Positions 56,492 to 64,000 of a stretch of 64,000 bases of DNA are shown here, in pieces. The DNA is taken from the NCBI GenBank assembly GCA_947489085.1, contig CANLCJ010000004.1, forward strand, positions 82,317 to 146,316, written 5' to 3'. The DNA comes from an uncultured Flavobacteriaceae bacterium (GTDB lineage: Bacteria > Bacteroidota > Bacteroidia > Flavobacteriales > Flavobacteriaceae). The number at the start of each line of letters is the position of its first letter. Within the stretch, counting starts at the first letter, position 1. Made by a program: the position numbers and the translations under genes. The notes beneath the pieces were generated by a model, which had not been told where the DNA came from, did no database searches, and saw only the letters and a program-made list of their open reading frames with translations.

Positions 56492-58297
56492 ATGGAAGAA
56501 AAAGAGATTATAAGAGGCGGCCAATTTTTAGTTAGAGAAACCAGCTGCGACGATATATTTACACCAGAAGATTTTAATGAAGACCAGCTGTTAATGAAGG
56601 AGGCTGTAACTGAATTCGTAGACAGAGAAATATGGTCCAAAAAAGCACAATTTGAGAAAAAAGACTATGCACTAACAGAATCCTGTATGCGGCAAGCAGG
56701 CGAACTTGGTTTTTTAAGTGTAGCCGTGCCAGAAGCATACGGCGGTATGGGTATGGGCTTTGTAGATACCGTATTGGTATGCGATTACATCTCTGGAGCT
56801 ACAGGTTCTTTTAGTACTGCTTTTGGAGCACACACCGGTATAGGCACCATGCCAATTACTTTATATGGCAACGAAGCACAAAAGCAAAAGTATGTCCCTA
56901 AATTAGCATCTGGAGAATGGTTTGGTGCTTATTGTTTAACAGAGCCTACAGCAGGTAGCGATGCTAACTCTGGCCGTACCAAAGCCGTGCTGTCTAAAGA
57001 TGGTAAAACGTATAGCATAACAGGACAAAAAATGTGGATTTCTAATGCTGGATTCTGTAATGTTATGATTGTTTTCGCACGTATAGAAGACGATAAAAAC
57101 ATAACCGGATTTATCGTAGAATACGATCCTAAAAACCCAAACGGTATTACTATGGGAGAAGAAGAACATAAACTTGGTATACGTGCATCCTCTACCCGTC
57201 AGGTCTTTTTTAACGATACTGTAGTCCCTGTAGAAAACATGCTCTCAACAAGAGGTAATGGCTTTAAAATTGCAATGAATGCGCTAAACGTAGGCCGTAT
57301 AAAACTAGCTGCTGCCTGTTTAGATGCACAGCGTAGAACCATAACCGAATCGGTTAAATATGCTAACGAACGCATACAGTTTAAAACCCCTATCTCAAGT
57401 TTTGGAGCGATTCGACAAAAAATAGCAGAAATGGCTACCAACTGTTGGGTAGGAGAAGCAGCAACATATCGTGCTTCTAAAGACATTGAAACAAGAATAG
57501 AACTGCGTAAAGCAAATGGCAAAGACACACACCAAGAAGCAGAATTAAAAGGCGTTGAAGAATTTGCAATAGAATGTTCCATATTAAAAGTGGCAGTATC
57601 AGAGTTTGTACAAAAATGTACAGATGAAGGCATTCAAATTTTTGGAGGTATGGGCTTTTCTGAGGAAACCCCGATTGAATCGGCATGGCGAGATGCTCGT
57701 ATAGCACGAATTTACGAAGGCACAAACGAAATCAACCGTATGCTAAGCGTTGGTATGCTCATTAAAAAAGCTATGAAAGGTCATGTAAATGTTCTAGAAC
57801 CCGCTATGGCTGTTAAAGACGAGCTTATGGGTATCCCTTCTTTTGAAACACCAGACTATACAAGCCTATTTTCAGAAGAAAAAAACATTATTAAAAATCT
57901 TAAAAAGCTGTTCCTAATGGTAGCGGGAGCTACGCTACAGAAATACGGTGAAAAAATTGAACAACAACAGCAATTAATGCTTGCTGCTTCCGATATTTTA
58001 ATACAAATATATTTGGCTGAATCCGCTATTTTACGTGCTGAGAAAATGGCCAAAGTTCAGGGCGAAGACAAGGTAAAAGAAGAAATTGCAATGGCTAAAC
58101 TTAATCTTTTCCATGCTATAGATGTTATCGAAACTGCAGGTAAACATTCTATCATCTCTTTTTCTTCTGGAGACGAACAACGTATGATGCTTATGGGCTT
58201 AAAACGCTACATTAAATACGTTAACATGCCCAATATTATAGAACTAAGAGATATTATTGCAAAAAAAGTTATTGAAAGCAACCAATACGCTTTCTAA
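56492..58297 (+). CDS. fadE: Acyl-CoA dehydrogenase (FadE/VLCAD-like)
   Basis: A 601-residue flavoprotein that introduces the first double bond into acyl-CoA. The FAD-binding blocks are AYCLTEPTAGSDA and KMWISNAGF, and the catalytic-base region lies in RIYEGTNEINR. An extended C-terminal domain of about 170 residues, as in very-long-chain enzymes, follows the core. The ATG is preceded by AGGGAGA, a stronger Shine-Dalgarno than usual in this genome. It is the last gene of the cluster and is followed by a clear terminator. The electron acceptor (ETF) is not encoded here. Confidence 0.95.
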   Translation: MEEKEIIRGGQFLVRETSCDDIFTPEDFNEDQLLMKEAVTEFVDREIWSKKAQFEKKDYALTESCMRQAGELGFLSVAVPEAYGGMGMGFVDTVLVCDYISGATGSFSTAFGAHTGIGTMPITLYGNEAQKQKYVPKLASGEWFGAYCLTEPTAGSDANSGRTKAVLSKDGKTYSITGQKMWISNAGFCNVMIVFARIEDDKNITGFIVEYDPKNPNGITMGEEEHKLGIRASSTRQVFFNDTVVPVENMLSTRGNGFKIAMNALNVGRIKLAAACLDAQRRTITESVKYANERIQFKTPISSFGAIRQKIAEMATNCWVGEAATYRASKDIETRIELRKANGKDTHQEAELKGVEEFAIECSILKVAVSEFVQKCTDEGIQIFGGMGFSEETPIESAWRDARIARIYEGTNEINRMLSVGMLIKKAMKGHVNVLEPAMAVKDELMGIPSFETPDYTSLFSEEKNIIKNLKKLFLMVAGATLQKYGEKIEQQQQLMLAASDILIQIYLAESAILRAEKMAKVQGEDKVKEEIAMAKLNLFHAIDVIETAGKHSIISFSSGDEQRMMLMGLKRYIKYVNMPNIIELRDIIAKKVIESNQYAF

Positions 58298-58322
58298 ATA
58301 TACAAATCTATTGTACTATTAT

Positions 58323-58358
58323 AAAACGTCTTAAAAAGTTATTTTAAGGCGTTTTTTT
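58323..58358 (+). terminator. Terminator of the beta-oxidation operon
   Basis: The stem aaaacgtcttaaaa with ttttaaggcgtttt (one G-U pair) around a five-base loop is followed by a T-run, 25 bases after the acyl-CoA dehydrogenase stop. Confidence 0.85.
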
Positions 58359-58430
58359 AGTTTTTAATAAACTTAAATCATAATTTAGTTAGCCTTTACA
58401 AGACAAGCTTGTATTAAAAACACATGTGCT

Positions 58431-60080
58431 ATGTTTAAAACAACTATAACCTGTTTTTTTTTACTATTTGTGGTAAGCAGCAGCGTTACTTACGCTCAAT
58501 CTTTTGCAAAAAAGTTTACGAGACAAGACACTTTACGGGGTAGTATTACGCCAGAGCGTGAATGGTGGGATCTTAATTTTTACCATTTGGCTATTAACGT
58601 TAATCCCGAAACCAAATTTATATCTGGCACCAATACTGTGCGCTATAAAGTACTAAAGCCTAATCAAGTGATGCAAATCGATTTGCAGCCACCAATGCAA
58701 TTGGTAAAAGCCACGCAAAACGATACCGAACTCGACATAAAACACGAAGGTAACGCCCATTTTATAACGCTTAATTCCAAACAACGTAAAGGAGATATTA
58801 ATAGTGTTGTTTTAGAGTATAAAGGGCATCCAAAAACTGCAAAAAATGCCCCTTGGGATGGCGGCATTTCATGGAAAAAAGACAAAGACGACAATCATTT
58901 TATAGCATCGTCTTGTCAAGGTTTGGGTGCTAGTGTGTGGTGGCCCTGCAAAGACCATATGTACGACGAGGTAGACAGCATGCGTATTAGTGTTAGAGTA
59001 CCAAATAAATTAATGGACGTGTCCAATGGACGTTTAGAGCATATAGAACAGCATAACACGACAAAAACCTACCACTGGTTTGTAAAATCTCCTATTAATA
59101 ATTACGGTGTTAACATCAATATTGCAGATTATAGCATGTTTTCTGAAATTTACAAAGGCAAGGCTGGTAATTTGAGTCTCGATTATTACGTACTGCGTTA
59201 TAACGAAGACAAAGCAAAAGTGCATTTTAAACAAACACCAAAAATATTAGAAGCTTTCGAGCACTGGTTTGGCCCCTACCCTTTTTACGATGATGGTTTT
59301 AAACTAGTCGAAGCCCCCTACTTAGGTATGGAACACCAAAGCTCTATTACCTATGGCAACCATTTTAAAAACGGATATTTAGGTAGGGATTTATCTGGTA
59401 CAGGTTGGGGCTTAAAATTCGACTTTATTATTGCCCATGAAACTGCACACGAATGGTTTGCTAATAGCATTACCAACAAAGATATTGCAGATATGTGGAT
59501 ACATGAGAGTTTCGCCTCTTACGCAGAGAGTCTTTATGTAGAGTATTATTACGGAAAACAAGCAGGAGCAGATTACGTTATAGGAACCCGCAAACGTATT
59601 GCCAACAAAAAGCCTATTATAGGCCATTATAATGTAAATCACGAAGGAACTCCAGACATGTATTTTAAAGGTGCTAACATGCTTCATACCTTGCGCCAAC
59701 TGGTTAATAACGATAACAGATGGCACAATACTTTACGGGGTATAAATCGTGAGTTTTATCATAAAACCGTTACAACCCAAGAGATAGAAACTTTTTTAAG
59801 TACTGCAACTGGCATAGATTTAACAGCATTTTTTAATCAATATTTAAGAGATGTACGCCTACCCACATTAGAATATTACATAAAAAACAGAACGCTACAT
59901 TACAAATGGAGCACTACCGTGGCTAATTTTAATATGCCTGTACAAGTAAAACTAGATGCAGACGCTGTTTGGTTAAAACCAAATACTGACTGGCAAACAC
60001 TAAAACTGAAGACTAAAAACGTAAAATTAGTAGTAGATCGCAATTATTATGTGGCACAAAAAAACATCCAGGTACACTAA
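58431..60080 (+). CDS. M1-family zinc metallopeptidase (aminopeptidase-like)
   Basis: A 549-residue secreted peptidase with a signal peptide ending near VTYAQS. Gluzincin motifs: the substrate-binding YLGMEHQSSITYG (GxMEN-like) and the zinc motif HETAHEW, then the third ligand Glu in HESFASYAES, all in normal spacing. Compared with animal and E. coli PepN M1 enzymes it lacks the large C-terminal helical domain, as do many Bacteroidota members, and ends with a beta-rich domain. It cleaves N-terminal residues from peptides in the periplasm or outside. Monocistronic. Confidence 0.92.
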   Translation: MFKTTITCFFLLFVVSSSVTYAQSFAKKFTRQDTLRGSITPEREWWDLNFYHLAINVNPETKFISGTNTVRYKVLKPNQVMQIDLQPPMQLVKATQNDTELDIKHEGNAHFITLNSKQRKGDINSVVLEYKGHPKTAKNAPWDGGISWKKDKDDNHFIASSCQGLGASVWWPCKDHMYDEVDSMRISVRVPNKLMDVSNGRLEHIEQHNTTKTYHWFVKSPINNYGVNINIADYSMFSEIYKGKAGNLSLDYYVLRYNEDKAKVHFKQTPKILEAFEHWFGPYPFYDDGFKLVEAPYLGMEHQSSITYGNHFKNGYLGRDLSGTGWGLKFDFIIAHETAHEWFANSITNKDIADMWIHESFASYAESLYVEYYYGKQAGADYVIGTRKRIANKKPIIGHYNVNHEGTPDMYFKGANMLHTLRQLVNNDNRWHNTLRGINREFYHKTVTTQEIETFLSTATGIDLTAFFNQYLRDVRLPTLEYYIKNRTLHYKWSTTVANFNMPVQVKLDADAVWLKPNTDWQTLKLKTKNVKLVVDRNYYVAQKNIQVH

Positions 60081-60358
60081 GTGTTGTTTTAGCATGTAAG
60101 TAATATATAAATTACTAAAACTTGCATACCGATGAAGTACTGCTACTACAAGCACCTTTTTGTAAAGTATCAATAAACCAACTAGTATTAATTATTTAGC
60201 AATAGCAGTTGGCAATAATTATCAAGTTTGCATATCCTAACATTATGTGTTATATAATCTCAATTTGGTACAATTTCGTCTTATTTTAAATCTTTAAAAT
60301 CTAATCTTTAATTATATTTACTGTAAAACTAAAGGTTGACGCACCGTAGTCGAGACAA

Positions 60359-60943
60359 ATGGACAATACCGCTTTTTTAAATTACATTAGTTCTTACATA
60401 CAACTTACTTCAGAAGAGCAATCTTTGTTATGTTCTAGACTAAAATTTCGTAATTATCTTAAAAATCAATACATCGTTCAACAAGGCGATGTGTGTAGAA
60501 GTGCTAATTTTATCATTTCTGGCTGTACAAAAACCTTTTATGCTAATAACGAAGGGCAAGAACATATCGTTATGTTTTCGATAGAGAATTGGTGGTCTTC
60601 CGATTTGGGTAGTTTTATTACACAAACACCAGCCGATTTTAATGTTCAATGTTTAGAAAACACCCAATTGATTCAGTTTACCTATGATAATCTAGAAGCC
60701 TTGTATATTGAAATACCTAAACTGGAACGTTTATTTAGAAAAATTATAGAACGTGCATTTGTAGCTTCTCAAAAAAGAATAGTTAGAAATTTTACACTAG
60801 ACGCCAAAGCAAGATATAAAATTTTTAAAACAACGTATCCTAAGATAGACCAACGTGTTCCCCAATACATGATAGCCTCGTATTTGGGTATAACTAAAGA
60901 GTTTTTAAGTAAAATTAAGAGTCAAGTTATAAATGCCTCTTAA
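60359..60943 (+). CDS. Crp/Fnr-family transcriptional regulator
   Basis: A 194-residue regulator. The cyclic-nucleotide-binding-type beta-barrel (about 15-110) has YIVQQGDVCRSANFIISG and LGSFITQTPADFNVQCLENT. The long dimerisation helix is about 115-140. The C-terminal HTH is shortened but retains PQYMIASYLGITKEFLSKI. No cysteine cluster for an iron-sulfur centre is present, so it is not a canonical Fnr. It precedes SnoaL-like and YceI genes, which it probably controls. The effector is unknown. Confidence 0.88.
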   Translation: MDNTAFLNYISSYIQLTSEEQSLLCSRLKFRNYLKNQYIVQQGDVCRSANFIISGCTKTFYANNEGQEHIVMFSIENWWSSDLGSFITQTPADFNVQCLENTQLIQFTYDNLEALYIEIPKLERLFRKIIERAFVASQKRIVRNFTLDAKARYKIFKTTYPKIDQRVPQYMIASYLGITKEFLSKIKSQVINAS

Positions 60944-61050
60944 TTGTTACGTTATAAGTTAATCTAGTTTAACATGTTTTTGTGTAGTAGTTCATTTTTT
61001 AGCCGCTATAGGTTTAAGACATTTGTAGTGTAACATAAAAACCTATAAAA

Positions 61051-61404
61051 ATGAGTACGATATTAGAAAAAATAAAGACTATAAATAACATGATCTTAGA
61101 AGGTAAAGCTTTGGAAGCTTTCGATAAATTTTACCATGAAGATGTTGTTATGCAGGAAAACGATAATCCAAAAATTATTGGAAAGATTGCTAATAGAAAA
61201 CGAGAAGAAGACTTCTTTGCAGCCATAACAGAATTTAGGAGTGCAAAGCCTTTAAATGTAACTGTAGGAGAAAACACCACCATGGTAGAGTGGCATTTCG
61301 ACTACACCCATAAAGATTGGGGCGAAAAAAACTATACCCAAGTTGCTCTACAAGAATGGCAAGAAGGTAAAATAATTAAAGAAAAGTTTTATTACGGCTC
61401 ATAA
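61051..61404 (+). CDS. SnoaL-like/NTF2-fold protein
   Basis: A 117-residue alpha+beta cone-fold protein of the SnoaL-like type. The opening helix pair IKTINNMILEGKALEAFDKFYHEDVVMQ, the insertion KIIGKIANRKREEDFFAAI and the later strands TMVEWHFDYTH and ALQEWQEGKIIKEKFYYG are typical. Such folds serve as small enzymes or ligand binders; catalytic residues cannot be assigned. It lies between the Crp/Fnr gene and yceI, 28 bases before the latter, suggesting a two-gene unit. Confidence 0.82.
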   Translation: MSTILEKIKTINNMILEGKALEAFDKFYHEDVVMQENDNPKIIGKIANRKREEDFFAAITEFRSAKPLNVTVGENTTMVEWHFDYTHKDWGEKNYTQVALQEWQEGKIIKEKFYYGS

Positions 61405-61432
61405 TTTAAATAATTAATAAACAATAAAGACA

Positions 61433-62011
61433 ATGAAATTACTTAAACAAACAACAGCATTTATAGCATTAGCATTTATAACACTTTCGTTTACTGTCCT
61501 AGACGGCAGTAAAAAAACGGTAGATGTAAAAGCCAGTACCGTAACTTGGAAAGGCTATAAAGTTACGGGATCGCATACAGGAGAAATTGCAATAAAATCG
61601 GGCTATTTAACATTCGATAGTAATGCTTTAAACGGAGGTGAATTTGTTATAGATATGCCCAGCATTACTGTAACCGATCTTGAAGGTAAAGGCAAGGCCA
61701 ATTTGGAGGGACACTTAAAGTCTGACGATTTTTTTGGTGTGAATGCACATCCAGAAGCCACGTTAAAATTTACTAATGTTAAAGCTACAGGAAAAGGGGC
61801 TTACAAAGTTACAGGAGACGTTACTATTAAAGGAAAAACAGAGTCCATTACTTTCGATATGACTGTTGATGGTAATAAAGCCAATGCTGCTTTAAAATTA
61901 GACCGAACAAAATTTGATGTAAAATATGGTTCTGCTAGTTTTTTCGACAATTTAAAAGATAAAGCAATAAACGATGAATTTGATATTACAGTAAACTTAG
62001 AGCTGAAATAA
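61433..62011 (+). CDS. YceI-family lipid/isoprenoid-binding protein
   Basis: A 192-residue secreted protein, signal peptide ending near SFTVLDG. The YceI lipocalin-like barrel shows VTWKGYKVTGSHTGEIAIK, LNGGEFVIDMPSITVTDLEGK and GKANLEGHLKSDDFFGVNAHPEAT, with the conserved C-terminal FDNLKDKAINDEFDITVNLEL. Family members bind polyisoprenoids in the periplasm and are often induced by stress. It is downstream of the SnoaL-like gene and followed by a strong terminator. Confidence 0.93.
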   Translation: MKLLKQTTAFIALAFITLSFTVLDGSKKTVDVKASTVTWKGYKVTGSHTGEIAIKSGYLTFDSNALNGGEFVIDMPSITVTDLEGKGKANLEGHLKSDDFFGVNAHPEATLKFTNVKATGKGAYKVTGDVTIKGKTESITFDMTVDGNKANAALKLDRTKFDVKYGSASFFDNLKDKAINDEFDITVNLELK

Positions 62012-62374
62012 CACATTTCAATCTTACAATAATTCAACAGCGCCTTTTAAAGGTGCTGTTTTGTTTTATATAGGCTTATTTACAGATTGAGATAAAATCT
62101 ATTAAAACTTAATAATCAAATAGTTATACTCACTATTCAATACTAGTTATCTATTTAGTACGATTATTTGCAATTATCAATAGAGAGGAAATAAAAATAA
62201 ATCTTGAACTCAGAAATTATTTAGCACAAATGATAATCTTCAGTATTTGCAATTATAATTGTGAGAAAAAAAAACTTTAATGATTTGCTTTTTCGACAAA
62301 AACAGGATTGTACATGATAGTTTTATTGAAACATTTCTATATGTTAGAACAATGTTAAACCAATATAATAAATT
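62012..62374. other. Intergenic region before the T9SS cargo gene
   Basis: A 363-base AT-rich gap. Besides the yceI terminator it has a 13-base direct repeat tatttgcaattat at 62165-62177 and 62244-62256. No gene is seen, and the promoter for 62375 is not clear. Confidence 0.45.
62036..62060 (+). terminator. Terminator of the yceI unit
   Basis: The stem aacagcgcctt / aaggtgctgtt (11 bp, one G-U pair) with a three-base loop is followed by ttgtttt, 25 bases after the yceI stop. Confidence 0.85.
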
Positions 62375-63193
62375 ATGAAAAAAATTACATTCAAATTATT
62401 TTTTACAGTGTTATTAGTTTTCTCTGGTACGCTACAAGTCATGGCTCAAGATGCGCCTTTCCCTGGACCAGGTACATATCGAATTCAAGTACAGGGTGAG
62501 GACCTTTATTTAACGTTACCTGATGACGCTCCTGTTGCAAGTGGTGAATTTCAAACGTTAACATACGAACCTCTTGACGAAACTACAAACAGACAGATAT
62601 TTAATATTAATGCTACTGAGATTTCTGCTAATGATTTTACTTTAGAATCTGTAATATCTGGTAAAGGTGCTATTGAAATATTAGATGGAAATGATATTTC
62701 TTCTCCTGTAGGTGTTAGAAATTCTGTTCCGGGAACTTTATCCAACCAATTTGATGTTTGGAATTTAACTAGGGGTTCAGGAACTCAATTCTTCTCGACC
62801 AGTATTGTTACAGGTACTGCATGGCAAGATCTTTCTGCTAGAAGAAGATTACAAAATTCCGCTCAAGGAGATAACGTAATGATTGGTGGCGGCACTCCAG
62901 TGGCTTTCGATTACAGAGTTGCTACACCTTTAGTATTATCCACTACAGATTTTGATACTAATTCTATTGCTATTTTAAACCCTATTAAAAATAACACGAT
63001 AAACATTTCTGGATTAACTTCAAGTGTTGAAAGTGTTTCTGTTTACTCTTTATTAGGTAGTAAGTTATTAGATGTTACTGCTAGCGGAAGTAGCTCTTTA
63101 GAAATCGATGCTTCAAGCCTAAACAGCGGTGTTTACATAGTTAATATTCAAGCTGGAAGTAGTGTTATCACTAAAAAAATAATTAAGAATTAA
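62375..63193 (+). CDS. T9SS type A cargo protein, possibly beta-trefoil
   Basis: A 272-residue secreted protein: signal peptide ending near QVMAQD, then a beta-rich globular domain (about 27-185). Its blocks GTYRIQVQGEDLYLTL, YEPLDETTNRQIFNI and NQFDVWNLTRGSGTQFFS suggest a ricin-type beta-trefoil, though I am not certain. A T9SS type A sorting domain (about 195-272; IAILNPIKNNTINISG ... LNSGVYIVNIQAGSSV) follows and is expected to be cleaved on export, leaving the domain attached to surface lipopolysaccharide or released. No partner genes are adjacent; insertion-sequence debris follows. Confidence 0.82.
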   Translation: MKKITFKLFFTVLLVFSGTLQVMAQDAPFPGPGTYRIQVQGEDLYLTLPDDAPVASGEFQTLTYEPLDETTNRQIFNINATEISANDFTLESVISGKGAIEILDGNDISSPVGVRNSVPGTLSNQFDVWNLTRGSGTQFFSTSIVTGTAWQDLSARRRLQNSAQGDNVMIGGGTPVAFDYRVATPLVLSTTDFDTNSIAILNPIKNNTINISGLTSSVESVSVYSLLGSKLLDVTASGSSSLEIDASSLNSGVYIVNIQAGSSVITKKIIKN

Positions 63194-63250
63194 GAATTCA
63201 CTTTCTTATTATCTTTTAGTAATACAAAAAAGGACTGTCTTAAAAGGAGG

Positions 63251-63265
63251 CTACTGAAAAAGTAG
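63251..63265 (+). repeat. Short hairpin near insertion-sequence debris
   Basis: ctact gaaaa agtag is a 5-bp inverted repeat inside the stretch ggactgtcttaaaagg...agtagtt. It resembles ends of Bacteroidota insertion sequences by recall, unverified. Confidence 0.3.
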
Positions 63266-63290
63266 TTAAAATTTAGAGATTTAAATTTAA

Positions 63291-63331
63291 AATAAAGGGA
63301 TTTCACTTAGAAAAAGTGAAATCCCTTTATT
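63291..63331. repeat. Perfect 18-bp stem-loop
   Basis: aataaagggatttcactt (63291-63308) pairs perfectly with aagtgaaatccctttatt (63314-63331) around the loop agaaa. It could terminate the T9SS gene or be a leftover insertion-sequence structure. Confidence 0.7.
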
Positions 63332-63374
63332 AATTTCAGGATTGGAATGCCTAGTTTAGTTTTGTGATTAAAAA

Positions 63375-63510
63375 GTGGGTGCCTCAGAAGAATAATGGGT
63401 GCCTTTTAGTACACCCCAAAAAGGCATACATTGAAGAAATGCTTATGATTAACAAAAGAGTAGAAGTAAGGCTAAACCCGGATCAAGTCCAAAAGTTGTG
63501 TGTGAAATGA
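63375..63510 (+). other. Probable insertion-sequence remnant with 20-base-spaced repeats and a truncated frame
   Basis: GGGTGCCT recurs at 63377-63384 and 63397-63404, exactly 20 bases apart, like the repeated ends of IS21-type elements. A short frame at 63439-63510 reads MLMINKRVEVRLNPDQVQKL then stops; it may be the broken start of a transposase-associated gene. The assignment to IS21 is an inference. Confidence 0.35.
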
Positions 63511-63544
63511 TATAAAATTTTGATTTTTGCAAAAACGTTGCACA

Positions 63545-63898
63545 TTGGAATTAACCAGAGAGGTATTAAAATTTATTTTACCAGAATTACTAGTCACACA
63601 CTTTGATTTATTAAAACATGAATTACAAGATTCAAAACTTCATTTGTATTTTGAAGAAAGCCCTAAAACTCCAGAAGAGTTTTCTAAAGAATTAATTATT
63701 TCTCACGGCTTTCATAAACAAATTACTATTCAAGATTTTCCATTACGCGGAAAGACAGTGTTGCTTCACATTAAACGTCGTAGGTGGCTGAATAAAGCAA
63801 CTCATAAAGTAGTTCAAAGAGATTGGAGTTTAGTAGCTAAAGGCACTCGTATGACAGTTGAGTTTGCCTCTTTTTTAAAAGCAATTAGTCAGTACTAA
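63545..63898 (+). CDS. ISAon1-family transposase N-terminal region protein
   Basis: A protein of about 117 residues corresponding to the first open frame of ISAon1-family elements. It has TREVLKFILPELLVTHFD at the start, the conserved block IQDFPLRGKTVLLHIKRRRWL, RDWSLVAKGTRMTVEFASFL and a stop at 63896. It is the DNA-binding/helical front part; the catalytic part is read from the next frame. The TTG at 63545 gives the family-like start (ELTREVL); a TTG at 63527 would add six residues. Proteins of this type occur widely in Flavobacteriia. Confidence 0.85.
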   Translation: MELTREVLKFILPELLVTHFDLLKHELQDSKLHLYFEESPKTPEEFSKELIISHGFHKQITIQDFPLRGKTVLLHIKRRRWLNKATHKVVQRDWSLVAKGTRMTVEFASFLKAISQY

Positions 63899-64000
63899 GG
63901 CTAACGATTGCCAAACTATAGGGCATTTTTACGGAGTTAATGGTAAAAAATTACAACGCCAATTTAAAGACTATTTGAGTGAGTTCAAACAATGGAAAGC
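63879..64000 (+). CDS. ISAon1-family transposase, second frame (partial at window edge)
   Basis: In the frame one base on from the N-terminal protein, translation reads ANDCQTIGHFYGVNGKKLQR then QFKDYLSEFKQWK to the window end, the typical opening of the catalytic transposase. It overlaps the end of the first frame (open from 63879). How it is expressed, by a second start or by frameshifting, is not visible. Confidence 0.75.

Larger units (their letters stand above)
63527..64000 (+). mobile_element. Left part of an ISAon1-family insertion sequence (incomplete)
   Basis: Both transposase frames lie here, and the element continues beyond the window. Its left terminal repeat is not identified with certainty; the sequence between the older debris and the first start is only about 20-35 bases. 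Confidence 0.6.

Noticed and set aside
1..64000. CRISPR arrays, tRNA and rRNA genes, riboswitches
   Set aside because: No evenly spaced repeats, no cloverleaf-type tRNA arms and no recognisable riboswitch cores were found in the intergenic gaps by eye.

Overview
The window looks like a chromosomal segment of a marine-type member of the Flavobacteriaceae (Bacteroidota). The evidence is low GC content, TAnnTTTG-type -7 promoter elements with weak Shine-Dalgarno sequences, two proteins with type IX secretion (T9SS) C-terminal sorting domains, a transketolase split into two genes, a fused ResB-CcsA cytochrome c biogenesis protein, DUF6048/DUF6452/DUF6252-like proteins, and an ISAon1-type transposase at the right edge. 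The genus cannot be named from this sequence. No tRNA, rRNA or CRISPR array was seen.

Layout. 1-301: C-terminus of a beta-barrel-like protein. 732-6890: a tightly packed seven-gene signalling operon encoding a CheY-like receiver, an H-NOX haem-NO sensor, a PAS histidine kinase, a FIST-domain (NosP-like) sensor, a second histidine kinase, an HPt protein and a LytTR response regulator. 7078-13796: YifB, an orphan lipoprotein, PAP2 phosphatase, a BamA-like barrel and split transketolase. 13928-20220: Tgt, LptF/G permease, a thioredoxin-fold protein, DUF4197, a 48-residue protein, a HAD phosphatase and MscL. 20417-32245: CcsBA, DUF4268, a ZIP transporter, a methyltransferase, a THUMP RNA methyltransferase, a hybrid sensor kinase, thioredoxin, DUF6048, DUF6452 and RlmD. 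32354-48642: a mechanosensitive-channel-like protein, TPR protein, GyrA, ClpC, a lipoprotein, a UMF1-type MFS protein, an M48 peptidase, MsrB and PurL. 48699-50117: a MORN/TPR protein with a T9SS tag. 50349-58297: a fatty-acid beta-oxidation cluster (acyl-CoA ligase, MarR regulator, FadN-, FadA- and FadE-like enzymes). 58431-63193: an M1 peptidase, a Crp/Fnr regulator, a SnoaL-like protein, YceI and a T9SS cargo protein. 63230-64000: insertion-sequence debris and the start of an ISAon1-family element that runs off the window.

Most of the window is ordinary core metabolism and housekeeping. The stand-out is the 732-6890 operon. It places two different candidate NO sensors (H-NOX and FIST/NosP-like), each immediately before its own kinase, in one transcription unit. 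The two kinases have near-identical phosphoacceptor regions, and the operon also carries an HPt shuttle and a DNA-binding LytTR output. This reads as a self-contained NO-responsive phosphorelay. Other notable signals are a perfect 40-bp palindrome overlapping the promoter of the beta-oxidation MarR gene, a terminator hairpin whose U-tract abuts the start codon of the UMF1 transporter, a Tgt lacking the usual zinc cysteines, a long imperfect hairpin before an orphan lipoprotein gene, and two copies of a dispersed GCGTTAGGGATTG...GGGTAACGCCC-like repeat.
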